DNA of 33,184 nucleotides from an uncultured Erysipelotrichaceae bacterium (GTDB lineage Bacteria; Bacillota_I; Bacilli_A; Erysipelotrichales; Erysipelotrichaceae), in assembly GCA_902786245.1 (NCBI GenBank), contig CADABS010000036.1:1-33184 (forward strand). Reading direction: 5' to 3'. Each line of letters opens with the position of its first letter. Positions within the stretch are counted from its first letter, which is position 1. Below are positions 14,929-23,101 of the stretch, in pieces. The translations under genes and the position numbers were made by a program. The notes under the pieces are model-generated. The model was not told where the DNA came from. It ran no database searches and saw nothing but the letters and a program-made list of their open reading frames with translations.

Positions 14929-16042
14929 AAACAGGAATTGGTATCCGAATACAATTGCAATCTGTTCAGGGGTCGTTCTTTACGTATTTCTGACGAATCT
15001 GCCGGCGATCAACGGTGCGCTGAAATCCGTACGCGGGTATTTTTCGGCGGTCCTGCTGGGCTGTGTCATTGCGTATACGATCAACCCTCTGGCTCGTTTC
15101 TATCAGAAGATCCTGCCGATTCACAGTGACAAGACGCGCTGGGAGATATCCGCTTTCGCAGCGCTGATCACGGTCATCGCGGCATTCATGATGCTGTTGC
15201 TGACGATCATTCCGCAGCTGATTGCCAGTGCGGAACTGTTTGTTTCCAATCTGGACAGCTATGCTGCATCGCTGGAAAAACTGATCGACGGACTGCATAT
15301 AGAAGGCCTGGGAAATCTTCAGGAACTGATTGATTCATGGGCAGATTATCTGGGCGCGTTTATTACCCAGAACATCGACAAGATTCTAAGTACTTCTGCC
15401 GATATCGGCAAAGGCGCAGTCAATTTCGGCATTGCGACGATCCTTTCGATCTATCTGCTGCTGGAGAAGGCACATCTGAAGGAACAGTCGCTGCGTCTGA
15501 TGAATGCGCTTCTTTCGGAAGAACAGACAGCGAAGCTGCTGCAGTTTTTCCGCCGCTGCGACAGTATTCTTGTGCGGTATATTTCCTGCAGCGTCCTGGA
15601 AAGCTTCATTGTCGGTTTTGCGAATGCAATGTTTATGAACATATGCGGCATGGAATACATCGGTCTGATTTCCGTGATCGTCGCGGTATTCAATCTGATT
15701 CCGACATTCGGACCTCTGATCGGCGGTGTTCTCGGCGCGTTCGTACTGGTGCTGATCAAGCCTTCGCATGCGCTTCTGTTTCTGATCTTTACGATCATCC
15801 TGCAGACGATTGACGGATATATCATCAAACCGAAGCTGTTCGGAAATACACTGGGTGTTTCCGGTCTGCTGATTCTGATTTCCGTCATCGTATGCGGAAA
15901 TATGTTCGGCGTTGTCGGTATCTTACTGGCGATTCCGATTGCGGCCATCGTTGATTTCATGTATTCGGAACTGCTTCTGCCGATGCTTGAAAAACTGCGC
16001 CGGGAAAAAGAAGCACAGGAAAATGTATCAAATCAGCCGTAA
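14912..16042 (+). CDS. AI-2E family transporter (PF01594-type membrane protein)
   Basis: A 376-residue polytopic membrane protein of the AI-2 exporter-like family. The hydrophobic segments are arranged as usual: a pair near residues 12-50, one at about 80-105, a long soluble insertion (about 105-170), then several from about 180 to the end. The family landmarks N-L-I-P-T-F-G-P-L-I-G-G and I-I-K-P-K-L-F-G-N-T-L-G-V-S are present. Members include possible autoinducer-2 exporters and Na+/H+ antiporter-like proteins, so the cargo cannot be told from sequence. The start at 14912 follows GGGAAGGA by about 6 nt; the frame stays open to 14816, inside the hydrolase gene, without a ribosome binding site. 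Confidence 0.88.
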   Translation: MKSRFKNRNWYPNTIAICSGVVLYVFLTNLPAINGALKSVRGYFSAVLLGCVIAYTINPLARFYQKILPIHSDKTRWEISAFAALITVIAAFMMLLLTIIPQLIASAELFVSNLDSYAASLEKLIDGLHIEGLGNLQELIDSWADYLGAFITQNIDKILSTSADIGKGAVNFGIATILSIYLLLEKAHLKEQSLRLMNALLSEEQTAKLLQFFRRCDSILVRYISCSVLESFIVGFANAMFMNICGMEYIGLISVIVAVFNLIPTFGPLIGGVLGAFVLVLIKPSHALLFLIFTIILQTIDGYIIKPKLFGNTLGVSGLLILISVIVCGNMFGVVGILLAIPIAAIVDFMYSELLLPMLEKLRREKEAQENVSNQP

Positions 16043-17515
<1,473 letters not shown>

Positions 17516-17526
17516 TCTCTTTACTG

Positions 17527-17552
17527 AAGGCGGAAATCTATCCGCCTTTTTT
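17527..17552 (+). terminator. Rho-independent terminator after the GH1 gene
   Basis: AGGCGGA pairs with TCCGCCT (7 bp, 6-nt loop), followed by six T. Confidence 0.9.
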
Positions 17553-17564
17553 CATGAGAAGTAT

Positions 17565-17573
17565 TGCTATAAT
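17565..17573 (+). promoter_or_regulatory. Extended -10 promoter of the AAA-CYTH gene
   Basis: TGCTATAAT is a perfect extended -10 (TG plus TATAAT at 17568-17573). The -35 position falls in the T run of the preceding terminator. Transcription would start near 17580, after the in-frame ATG at 17576, which rules out that ATG and supports 17594. Confidence 0.6.
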
Positions 17574-17593
17574 GAATGCGGAGTGTAAAGCAT

Positions 17594-18691
17594 ATGGAAA
17601 TCACGAAAATTGTCATAACAGGCGGTCCCTGTGCCGGAAAGACGACAGCGATGAGCTGGATCCAGAATCATCTTTCAAGACTGGGCTATACGGTTCTGTT
17701 TATTCCGGAAACCGCTACGGAACTGATCACCGGCGGCGTATGTCCCTGGACGACCGGAACCAATCTGGATTATCAGAAATGCCAGGTGAAGCTGCAGCTG
17801 GTCAAGGAAGAACTGTTTGAACAGGCTGCCAGAACGATGCCGAAGGATAAGATCGTCATCGTCTGCGACCGCGGCTTCATGGATAACAAAGCGTATATGA
17901 CAGATGAAGAATTCGCGGAAGCAGTTGCGTCTGTCAATGGCAATGTCGTGGAACTGCGGGATTCCTATGATGCGGTATTCCATCTGGTTACCGCCGCCAA
18001 GGGAGCGGAAGAATTCTATACAAAGGAAAACAACGCTGCCCGCTATGAGAATGTGGAACAGGCAATCAAGATGGATGATGCGCTGATTGCGGCCTGGACC
18101 GGACATCCGCATTTCCGGGTCATCGACAATTCTGTATCCTTTGATGAAAAGCTGAAGCATCTGATGAATGAGATCATCAGCTTCCTCGGCATCGACCAGA
18201 AAATCGAAACCGAAAGAAAATATCTGATCGAATATCCGGATATTGCCTGGCTGGAAAACAATCCGTACTGCCGCCGGATCGATATCGTCCAGACCTATCT
18301 GAATGCGCCGGAAGGAACAGAGAGAAGAGTCCGGCAGAGGGGTGAGGGAGATCATTATATCGCTTATGAGACGGTCAAGAAGCCGGCGGATGAAGAAGGC
18401 CTGAAGCGTATTGAAGTGGAACGCAGACTGACGGAAGATGAATATCTGCGGCTGCTGGAAGATGCGGATGAAACAAGAATGCCGATCCATAAGACAAGAT
18501 ACTGTCTGACCTATGAACAGCAGTATTTTGAAATCGATGTATATCCGTTCTGGGATGACAGAGCAGTCATCGAAATCGAACTGAGCCAGAATGATCAGCG
18601 GGTGTACTTCCCACCGGAAATCCATGTCATTAAGGAAATCACATCGGATCCGGCATATAAAAACGCAGCGCTGGCGCTGCGCAGAGTATGA
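17594..18691 (+). CDS. P-loop ATPase (AAA_28-like) fused to a CYTH domain
   Basis: A 365-residue two-domain cytosolic protein. Residues 1 to about 200 are a small P-loop NTPase/kinase-like domain: Walker A G-G-P-C-A-G-K-T-T at 10-18, and V-I-V-C-D-R-G-F at 88-95 as the Walker B or D-R-G kinase-type motif. Residues about 203-365 are a CYTH (triphosphate tunnel) domain beginning with E-T-E-R-K at 205-209, the E-x-E-x-K signature. Charged strand residues follow (R-R-V-R-Q-R-G, K-R-I-E-V-E-R-R, I-E-I-E-L). CYTH domains bind triphosphates or polyphosphate with divalent metal. The pairing suggests phosphoryl chemistry on a triphosphorylated compound, but the substrate is unknown. GGAG lies about 10 nt upstream of this start. 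Confidence 0.85.
   Translation: MEITKIVITGGPCAGKTTAMSWIQNHLSRLGYTVLFIPETATELITGGVCPWTTGTNLDYQKCQVKLQLVKEELFEQAARTMPKDKIVIVCDRGFMDNKAYMTDEEFAEAVASVNGNVVELRDSYDAVFHLVTAAKGAEEFYTKENNAARYENVEQAIKMDDALIAAWTGHPHFRVIDNSVSFDEKLKHLMNEIISFLGIDQKIETERKYLIEYPDIAWLENNPYCRRIDIVQTYLNAPEGTERRVRQRGEGDHYIAYETVKKPADEEGLKRIEVERRLTEDEYLRLLEDADETRMPIHKTRYCLTYEQQYFEIDVYPFWDDRAVIEIELSQNDQRVYFPPEIHVIKEITSDPAYKNAALALRRV
18659..18681 (-). terminator. Minus-strand terminator inside the CYTH coding end
   Basis: Read on the minus strand, CGCAGCG pairs with CGCTGCG (7 bp, CCAG loop) and is followed directly by TTTTT. It lies just past the stop of the minus-strand aldo/keto reductase and within the last codons of the convergent AAA-CYTH gene. 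The plus strand has no T run here. Confidence 0.7.
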
Positions 18692-18692
18692 T

Positions 18693-19892
18693 TTACCGGG
18701 AAGATGATTTTGTCTTTCTGAACATGAATGCCCTGACGGCATTGATACCGATCTTATACGGAAGCGGGCGGAGATCTCTGTCCGCTTCTTTGAGTTTCTG
18801 CCGGATCGGAATCTGCTGGGGACAGTGCTGTTCGCATTTTCCGCACCGGATGCACTGGTCGGCAAAGGCGGGTTCTGCGGTAAGCCCTACGGTCTGGGCA
18901 AACTGGAATCTGCCCTCATGTCTGCTTTCGGTATACATCGTATTCCAGCAGCGGAAGATACCGGGAATGTCTAATCCCTTCGGACATGGCATGCAGTAGC
19001 GGCATCCTGTGCATCCGACTTTTTCATTGTTATTGATTGCTTTCTTTACTTTTTCAAGTACTGCAAAGTCTGCCTCTGTCATCGATCCGGGTACGGTTTC
19101 CGAAGCGATCCGGCAGTTTTCAGCGACCATTTCAGCGGAATTCATGCCGGAAAGGACAACGGTCACTTCGGGCTGGTCGAACAGCCAGCGCAGGCCCCAT
19201 TCCGCCGGTGTCCAGCTGCGTCCGCTGCTGCGCATTGCGCTTTTTGCGTCTTCCGGCAGCATATTGACGAGTTTTCCGCCCCGCAGAGGTTCCATGATGA
19301 TGACGGGGATGCCCTTTGCATGGGCTGCCTGCAGACCGGCTCTGCCGGCCTGGCTGACCTCATCCAGATAGTTGTACTGGATCTGGCACAGATCCCAGTC
19401 ATAATCGTTCAGGATCTTCAGGAAGTTATCGGTATTGCCATGATAGGAGAACCCGATATTGCGGATGGCGCCGCTTTTCTTTTTTTCATCGATCCAGTCA
19501 AGGATCCCGACGGATTTGAGCTTTTCCCACATCGCAATATCCGTTACATGATGCATCAGGTAGTAATCGACATAATCGGTGCGCAGACGGCTCAGTTCCT
19601 CATTGAAATAGCGGTCGAGCGCTGCATAGGACGAAATCAGATACTGCGGCAGCTTGGTTGCGATATGAACCTTTTCACGGATGCCGTTTTTTTCCAGGAT
19701 TTCACCGAGAGCTTCTTCACTGCCGCCATAGACATATGCCGTGTCAAAGTAATTGACGCCGGCCGCATATGCGGACATGATTTCTTTCTCGGCTTTGGCG
19801 GTATCGATGCCTGTGCCTTTTTTCGTAAACCGCATGCATCCGTAGCCAAGTACAGACAGCGGACTGCCGTTTTTATCATTTCTGTATTGCAT
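18693..19892 (-). CDS. Aldo/keto reductase with C-terminal 2x[4Fe-4S] ferredoxin domain
   Basis: A 399-residue oxidoreductase. Residues 1 to about 285 are the AKR TIM barrel with the catalytic tetrad D50, Y55 (D-T-A-Y-V-Y-G-G), K80 (A-T-K-L-P) and H114 or H115. The C-terminal domain binds two [4Fe-4S] clusters: C294, C297, C300, C303 (C-T-G-C-R-Y-C-M-P-C-P) and C347, C350, C353, C357 (C-I-R-C-G-K-C-E-Q-H-C-P). This architecture is common in anaerobes and suggests electron transfer between ferredoxin-type clusters and a carbonyl substrate. The start at 19892 has AGGAG about 8 nt upstream on the minus strand. Its stop lies one base from the stop of the convergent AAA-CYTH gene. The substrate is unknown. 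Confidence 0.92.
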   Translation of the reverse strand: MQYRNDKNGSPLSVLGYGCMRFTKKGTGIDTAKAEKEIMSAYAAGVNYFDTAYVYGGSEEALGEILEKNGIREKVHIATKLPQYLISSYAALDRYFNEELSRLRTDYVDYYLMHHVTDIAMWEKLKSVGILDWIDEKKKSGAIRNIGFSYHGNTDNFLKILNDYDWDLCQIQYNYLDEVSQAGRAGLQAAHAKGIPVIIMEPLRGGKLVNMLPEDAKSAMRSSGRSWTPAEWGLRWLFDQPEVTVVLSGMNSAEMVAENCRIASETVPGSMTEADFAVLEKVKKAINNNEKVGCTGCRYCMPCPKGLDIPGIFRCWNTMYTESRHEGRFQFAQTVGLTAEPAFADQCIRCGKCEQHCPQQIPIRQKLKEADRDLRPLPYKIGINAVRAFMFRKTKSSSR

Positions 19893-19960
19893 AGTTACAA
19901 CTCCTGTTCAAAGCATAGCATGCATGTGTCCGGAATGGGTTTCAGATGATTATCCTTTTT

Positions 19961-20003
19961 TTCGGTTCGGTATTTGTGTATCATATTGTTTGCTGTACGG
20001 AGG
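19961..20003 (+). promoter_or_regulatory. Possible promoter and ribosome binding site of the NifX-SlyD fusion
   Basis: TTCGGT (19961-19966) and TATTGT (19984-19989) are spaced by 17 bp, a modest match to a vegetative promoter. ACGGAGG at 19997-20003 is the ribosome binding site and fixes the start at 20012 rather than the in-frame ATG at 19946. Confidence 0.35.
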
Positions 20004-20011
20004 TTGTTGAT

Positions 20012-20869
20012 ATGAAAATTGCAGTTACTTATGACAATGGCAATGTCTTCCAGCATTTCGGAAGAACAGAGAATTTTAAAGTATATGATATTGAAAACGG
20101 AGAAATCGCATCTTCGCAGATCATTTCCTCAAACGGCATCGCCCATGAAGCACTGGCGGATATGCTGAAAGAATACGGCGTGGAACTGCTGATCTGCGGC
20201 GGTATGGGCCCCGGTGCAAGAGCTGCGCTCGCAGATGCCGGCATTGAGGTCTGTGCCGGTGCTGAAGGAAATACGGATGATGCGGTCAAAGCATATCTCA
20301 GCGGTGAACTGACCGGTTCTGACGCGGTATGCGATCACCATGATCATCATCATGAAGAGGAACATGGCTGCGGTTCGGAAGAGGGATGCGGCGGCTGTTC
20401 TGAGGAAGGCTGCGGCGGATGTCCGGGCCACTGTACGGTTGAAGGAAAGAACGCCGGCAGAAAATGCACGGTTCATTACAAAGGGACATTTGATGACGGC
20501 ACCCAGTTCGATTCGTCTTATGACCGGGGTCAGCCGCTGGAATTTGTCTGCGGTGCGGGAATGATGATCCGCGGATTCGACCAGGCAGTTGCCGATATGG
20601 AACCGGGTCAGATCACAGATGTCCATCTGATGCCGGAGGAAGCATACGGCTTCGCCGATCCGCGCATGATCCTGGTTCTGCCGATTGCAGACCTGCCGGG
20701 CAGTGAAAACCTGACGCTCGGACAGAGGGTATATCTCTCCGATGAACTCGGACGCCGTTTCGGTGTCACGGTTACCGAAAAGGATGATACGAATATCACC
20801 CTGGATGCCAATCATCCGATGGCAGGAAAAGAACTGAATTTCAGAATTGAACTGATCAGCGTCGAATAA
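20012..20869 (+). CDS. NifX/NifB-like cluster-binding domain fused to a SlyD-like FKBP prolyl isomerase through a His/Cys-rich linker
   Basis: A 285-residue, three-part protein. Residues 1 to about 105 are a dinitrogenase Fe-Mo cofactor-type domain (M-K-I-A-V-T-Y-D-N-G, F-Q-H-F-G-R-T, then L-L-I-C-G-G-M-G-P-G-A-R). Residues 107-141 form a metal-binding linker with 7 His and 7 Cys, including H-H-D-H-H-H and two tandem copies of S-E-E-G-C-G-G-C. Residues about 146-285 are a SlyD-type FKBP (V-H-Y-K-G-T-F-D-D-G-T-Q-F-D-S-S, A-Y-G-F-A-D, insert-in-flap region, D-A-N-H-P-M-A-G-K-E-L-N-F). SlyD normally has its metal-binding tail at the C-terminus; here the equivalent lies between domains. A metallochaperone for nickel, iron or a cluster is a reasonable guess. 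No hydrogenase or nitrogenase genes are nearby. Confidence 0.88.
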   Translation: MKIAVTYDNGNVFQHFGRTENFKVYDIENGEIASSQIISSNGIAHEALADMLKEYGVELLICGGMGPGARAALADAGIEVCAGAEGNTDDAVKAYLSGELTGSDAVCDHHDHHHEEEHGCGSEEGCGGCSEEGCGGCPGHCTVEGKNAGRKCTVHYKGTFDDGTQFDSSYDRGQPLEFVCGAGMMIRGFDQAVADMEPGQITDVHLMPEEAYGFADPRMILVLPIADLPGSENLTLGQRVYLSDELGRRFGVTVTEKDDTNITLDANHPMAGKELNFRIELISVE

Positions 20870-20881
20870 TGTACAGATCAG

Positions 20882-20912
20882 CCCTTCCATCTGGTGGCGG
20901 AAGGGTTTTTTT
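20882..20912 (+). terminator. Rho-independent terminator after the NifX-SlyD fusion
   Basis: CCCTTCC pairs with GGAAGGG (7 bp, 10-nt loop), followed by seven T. Confidence 0.88.
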
Positions 20913-20960
20913 CTTCCCGGTTTTGTATACAATGAAATCAGAGAGAGACCGGGCAATATC

Positions 20961-21626
20961 ATGACTGCACATCTGTGGCTGATACTGTTTATTGTTTTCA
21001 GCATACTTCATCTCATTTCCAGCTGGGCGGATGACCGGGCGAAGCGGAGAATCACGAAACCGTTTCTGCTTCTGTTTCTTCTGCTGTACTATGTTTTTTC
21101 TGCGGAGAATCCGTCTGTTTTCCTGATCCTTGCGCTGTTCTTCAGCTGGCTCGGCGATGTGCTGCTGATGCCGAAAGGACATCACTGGTTTGCATACGGA
21201 GGCATTGCATTCATCTGCAGCCATGTTTTCTTCATGGCTGTATATCTCCGCCGGATCGCATTTGCGGATATCCCATGGGTCCTGATCACAGCGGCAGCGC
21301 TGCTGTATTCAAGCATATCGCTGAAAATCATCCGGATGGTAAAAGATACGGCACCGCGGATCATGGTTCTGCCGATGTATGTCTATCTGCTGTGCAACAG
21401 CGTCATGAATCTGTTTGCGCTGATGCAGCTGTGCTCCCTGCACAGCCTCGGTGCTCTGACCGCATTCTGCGGAGCGGTTCTGTTTTTCGTTTCCGACTGC
21501 ACACTGTTTCTGGTCCGCTATTACAGACGTCCGGATATCATTGCCAGAAAACATTTCACGGTGATGCTTGCCTATCTGCTCGGTGAGTTTCTGATCGTAG
21601 CGGGGACATTGATGCTGAAGGGATAG
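20961..21626 (+). CDS. YhhN family membrane protein (lysoplasmalogenase-like)
   Basis: A 221-residue polytopic membrane protein with about eight hydrophobic segments. R-R-I-T-K-P-F-L-L-L (about residues 29-38), F-S-W-L-G-D-V-L-L-M (about 61-70), an internal P-M-Y-V-Y region and the late V-S-D-C segment match the YhhN/TMEM86 family. Conserved Asp residues in membrane segments form the proposed active site. Characterised eukaryotic members hydrolyse lysoplasmalogens; the bacterial role is mostly unproven, so this is a family-level call. TATACA/TACAAT at 20926-20933 is a plausible -10, and the leader is purine-rich (AGAGAGA) before the ATG. It is convergent with the ECF S-component gene. Confidence 0.75.
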   Translation: MTAHLWLILFIVFSILHLISSWADDRAKRRITKPFLLLFLLLYYVFSAENPSVFLILALFFSWLGDVLLMPKGHHWFAYGGIAFICSHVFFMAVYLRRIAFADIPWVLITAAALLYSSISLKIIRMVKDTAPRIMVLPMYVYLLCNSVMNLFALMQLCSLHSLGALTAFCGAVLFFVSDCTLFLVRYYRRPDIIARKHFTVMLAYLLGEFLIVAGTLMLKG

Positions 21627-21645
21627 GCCATCAGATTGCAATATG

Positions 21646-21670
21646 AAAAAGCTGCCGCAGACTGCGGCAG
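21646..21670 (-). terminator. Rho-independent terminator of the ECF S-component gene
   Basis: On the minus strand CTGCCGCA pairs with TGCGGCAG around a 3-nt loop, followed by CTTTTTC. It lies between two convergent genes; the plus-strand side has only a weak T-rich tail and may still serve the YhhN gene. Confidence 0.75.
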
Positions 21671-21679
21671 TTCATATAT

Positions 21680-22249
21680 TCAGTTCTGTGCGATCTGCCG
21701 GAAGGACCGGTAGAGTGCTTTATACAGAAGGACGGACACAAATACGCAGATGACTGCGTTGAAGGCAGTGACACCGCCCAGCCAGGTGGTGAGAATGGCT
21801 GCAGCTTCCGCGGTCGTGCGCAGCAGGAATCTTCTGTAAATATATCCGATGACAGGTTCAAAGATGACATTGAAGCCCAGGGCCGCCGCAGCACTGAGAG
21901 CGGTGATGCGGGTAATGGACTTCGCATCTTCCGTATTGTGCAGCGACATTTTCTGTGCCAGTTTTCCGGCAATGAATCCGATCATGAATTTCAGAAAGAA
22001 TGTCTTCGGAGCAGATGCGATATACAGGGGATCCAGAATATCCGCAATCGACAGTCCGACAGCACCTGCCAGTCCGCCGTATACCGGACCGATCAGCCAT
22101 CCGGACAGAACGACGACCGCATTGGCAACATGAATTGCCACGGCACCGCCGCCGGGAACCGGGATATTGATCTTTGCATAGGTGAATACGACATAGTTCA
22201 CTGCCGCAAACATGACCGTAAAGCTCAGAAGTCTTGTTTTTCTGTTCAT
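21680..22249 (-). CDS. ECF transporter S component (substrate-binding membrane subunit)
   Basis: A 189-residue membrane protein with about six hydrophobic segments, the size and layout of energy-coupling factor S components. The first helix region ends in Y-A-K-I-N-I-P-V-P-G-G-G-A-V-A-I-H, followed by N-A-V-V-V-L-S-G-W-L-I-G-P-V-Y-G-G-L-A-G-A-V-G, where the small-residue (A/G-rich) helix would contact EcfT. It would bind a vitamin or similar micronutrient. No EcfA/EcfT genes are adjacent, so it probably shares a group II ECF module encoded elsewhere. I see no riboswitch in the 136 bp upstream. The start at 22249 follows AAAGGA by about 6 nt; the frame extends upstream to 22609 but that part overlaps the HAD gene. 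Confidence 0.82.
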   Translation of the reverse strand: MNRKTRLLSFTVMFAAVNYVVFTYAKINIPVPGGGAVAIHVANAVVVLSGWLIGPVYGGLAGAVGLSIADILDPLYIASAPKTFFLKFMIGFIAGKLAQKMSLHNTEDAKSITRITALSAAAALGFNVIFEPVIGYIYRRFLLRTTAEAAAILTTWLGGVTAFNAVICVFVSVLLYKALYRSFRQIAQN

Positions 22250-22385
22250 GGTGTTCCTTTCTGATATGAGCATTAGTATACACCAGCGGATGTGACAAGT
22301 GAACCGCTTTGACTGCATGCATTTCCTGATACAAAACCGGATGTATTCCGATACAATGTCTGTAGCTGAAAAAGGAGAAACCGGC

Positions 22386-23021
22386 ATGAAAACAGATGCG
22401 GTGATTTTTGATATCGACGGAACCCTGACCAACAGCATCCGTCCGATTATTGCGTCCTGGAACAGATATCTTGCGGAACTCGGAAAGCCGCATGTTCCGC
22501 TGAATGAGCAATCAGCAGCTTCGCTGATGGGAAAGACAATGGATGACTGGGCGATGGCAGTTCTGCCGGATCTGCCTCTTGAGGAAGCCAGAGAAAAAGC
22601 GGAAATCATGGAACAGAAGGAAAATGAAGAGATCCGTCTGCACGGAACCGATCTGTATCCGTATGTCAGAGAAACCTTTCAGCAGCTGTCCAAAGACTAC
22701 CGGCTGTTTATTCTCTCCAACTGTGGCAGAGGCTATATCGAAGCGGTCATGGCCCATGCCGGCATTGAGGAATATGTAACGGATCATATCTGTTTCGGAG
22801 ACAATGGCCTGGATAAGCCGGAGAATCTGCGGAAACTGATACGGGATCATGATCTGCAGCATCCCGTCTATGTCGGCGATACTGCCCGGGATCAGGAGTG
22901 CTGCGAAGAAGCAGATGTACCTTTTATCTTCGTTTCCTGGGGCTTCGGCGATGTTCCGGATGCGCAGTACCGGTGCGATTCGCTGCGGCAGCTGGCTGCC
23001 GTGATCCCGGAGGTCGTATAG
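22386..23021 (+). CDS. HAD family hydrolase (phosphoglycolate phosphatase-like)
   Basis: A 211-residue HAD-superfamily phosphatase, cytosolic. Motif I is D-I-D-G-T-L-T (D9 nucleophile, D11 acid/base), motif II L-S-N, motif III the Lys in G-L-D-K-P-E-N and motif IV G-D-T-A-R-D. The helical cap between motifs I and II (about residues 18-80) makes it a C1-type HAD like Gph or PgmB. The C2-like W-G-F-G end is common in phosphoglycolate phosphatase-like members, but the substrate is not determined by sequence. AAAAGGAGAAA lies just upstream of the ATG at 22386; the earlier in-frame ATG (22299) would cover the TACAAT box at 22352-22357. Confidence 0.88.
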   Translation: MKTDAVIFDIDGTLTNSIRPIIASWNRYLAELGKPHVPLNEQSAASLMGKTMDDWAMAVLPDLPLEEAREKAEIMEQKENEEIRLHGTDLYPYVRETFQQLSKDYRLFILSNCGRGYIEAVMAHAGIEEYVTDHICFGDNGLDKPENLRKLIRDHDLQHPVYVGDTARDQECCEEADVPFIFVSWGFGDVPDAQYRCDSLRQLAAVIPEVV

Positions 23022-23050
23022 GTTTTTCTTTTTCCCGGGAAATATACAGA

Positions 23051-23080
23051 AAAAAGCTGTATCAGTGCGATACAGCTTTT
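23051..23080. terminator. Bidirectional terminator between the HAD and CitMHS genes
   Basis: AAAAGCTGTATC pairs perfectly with GATACAGCTTTT (12 bp, AGTGC loop). The A/T ends give T runs on both strands, longer on the minus strand, so it serves the convergent HAD gene and the citrate operon. Confidence 0.85.
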
Positions 23081-23101
23081 GAAATAGTCTGAAGATGCTG
23101 A

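Noticed and set aside
17675-18865. Minus-strand open frame of 396 codons
   Set aside because: It is antisense to AAA-CYTH and overlaps the start of the true reductase coding end; its composition is not protein-like.
20339-20445. Repetitive GGC/TGC-rich DNA considered as a repeat element
   Set aside because: It is explained by the His/Cys-rich linker of the NifX-SlyD fusion and stays in frame.
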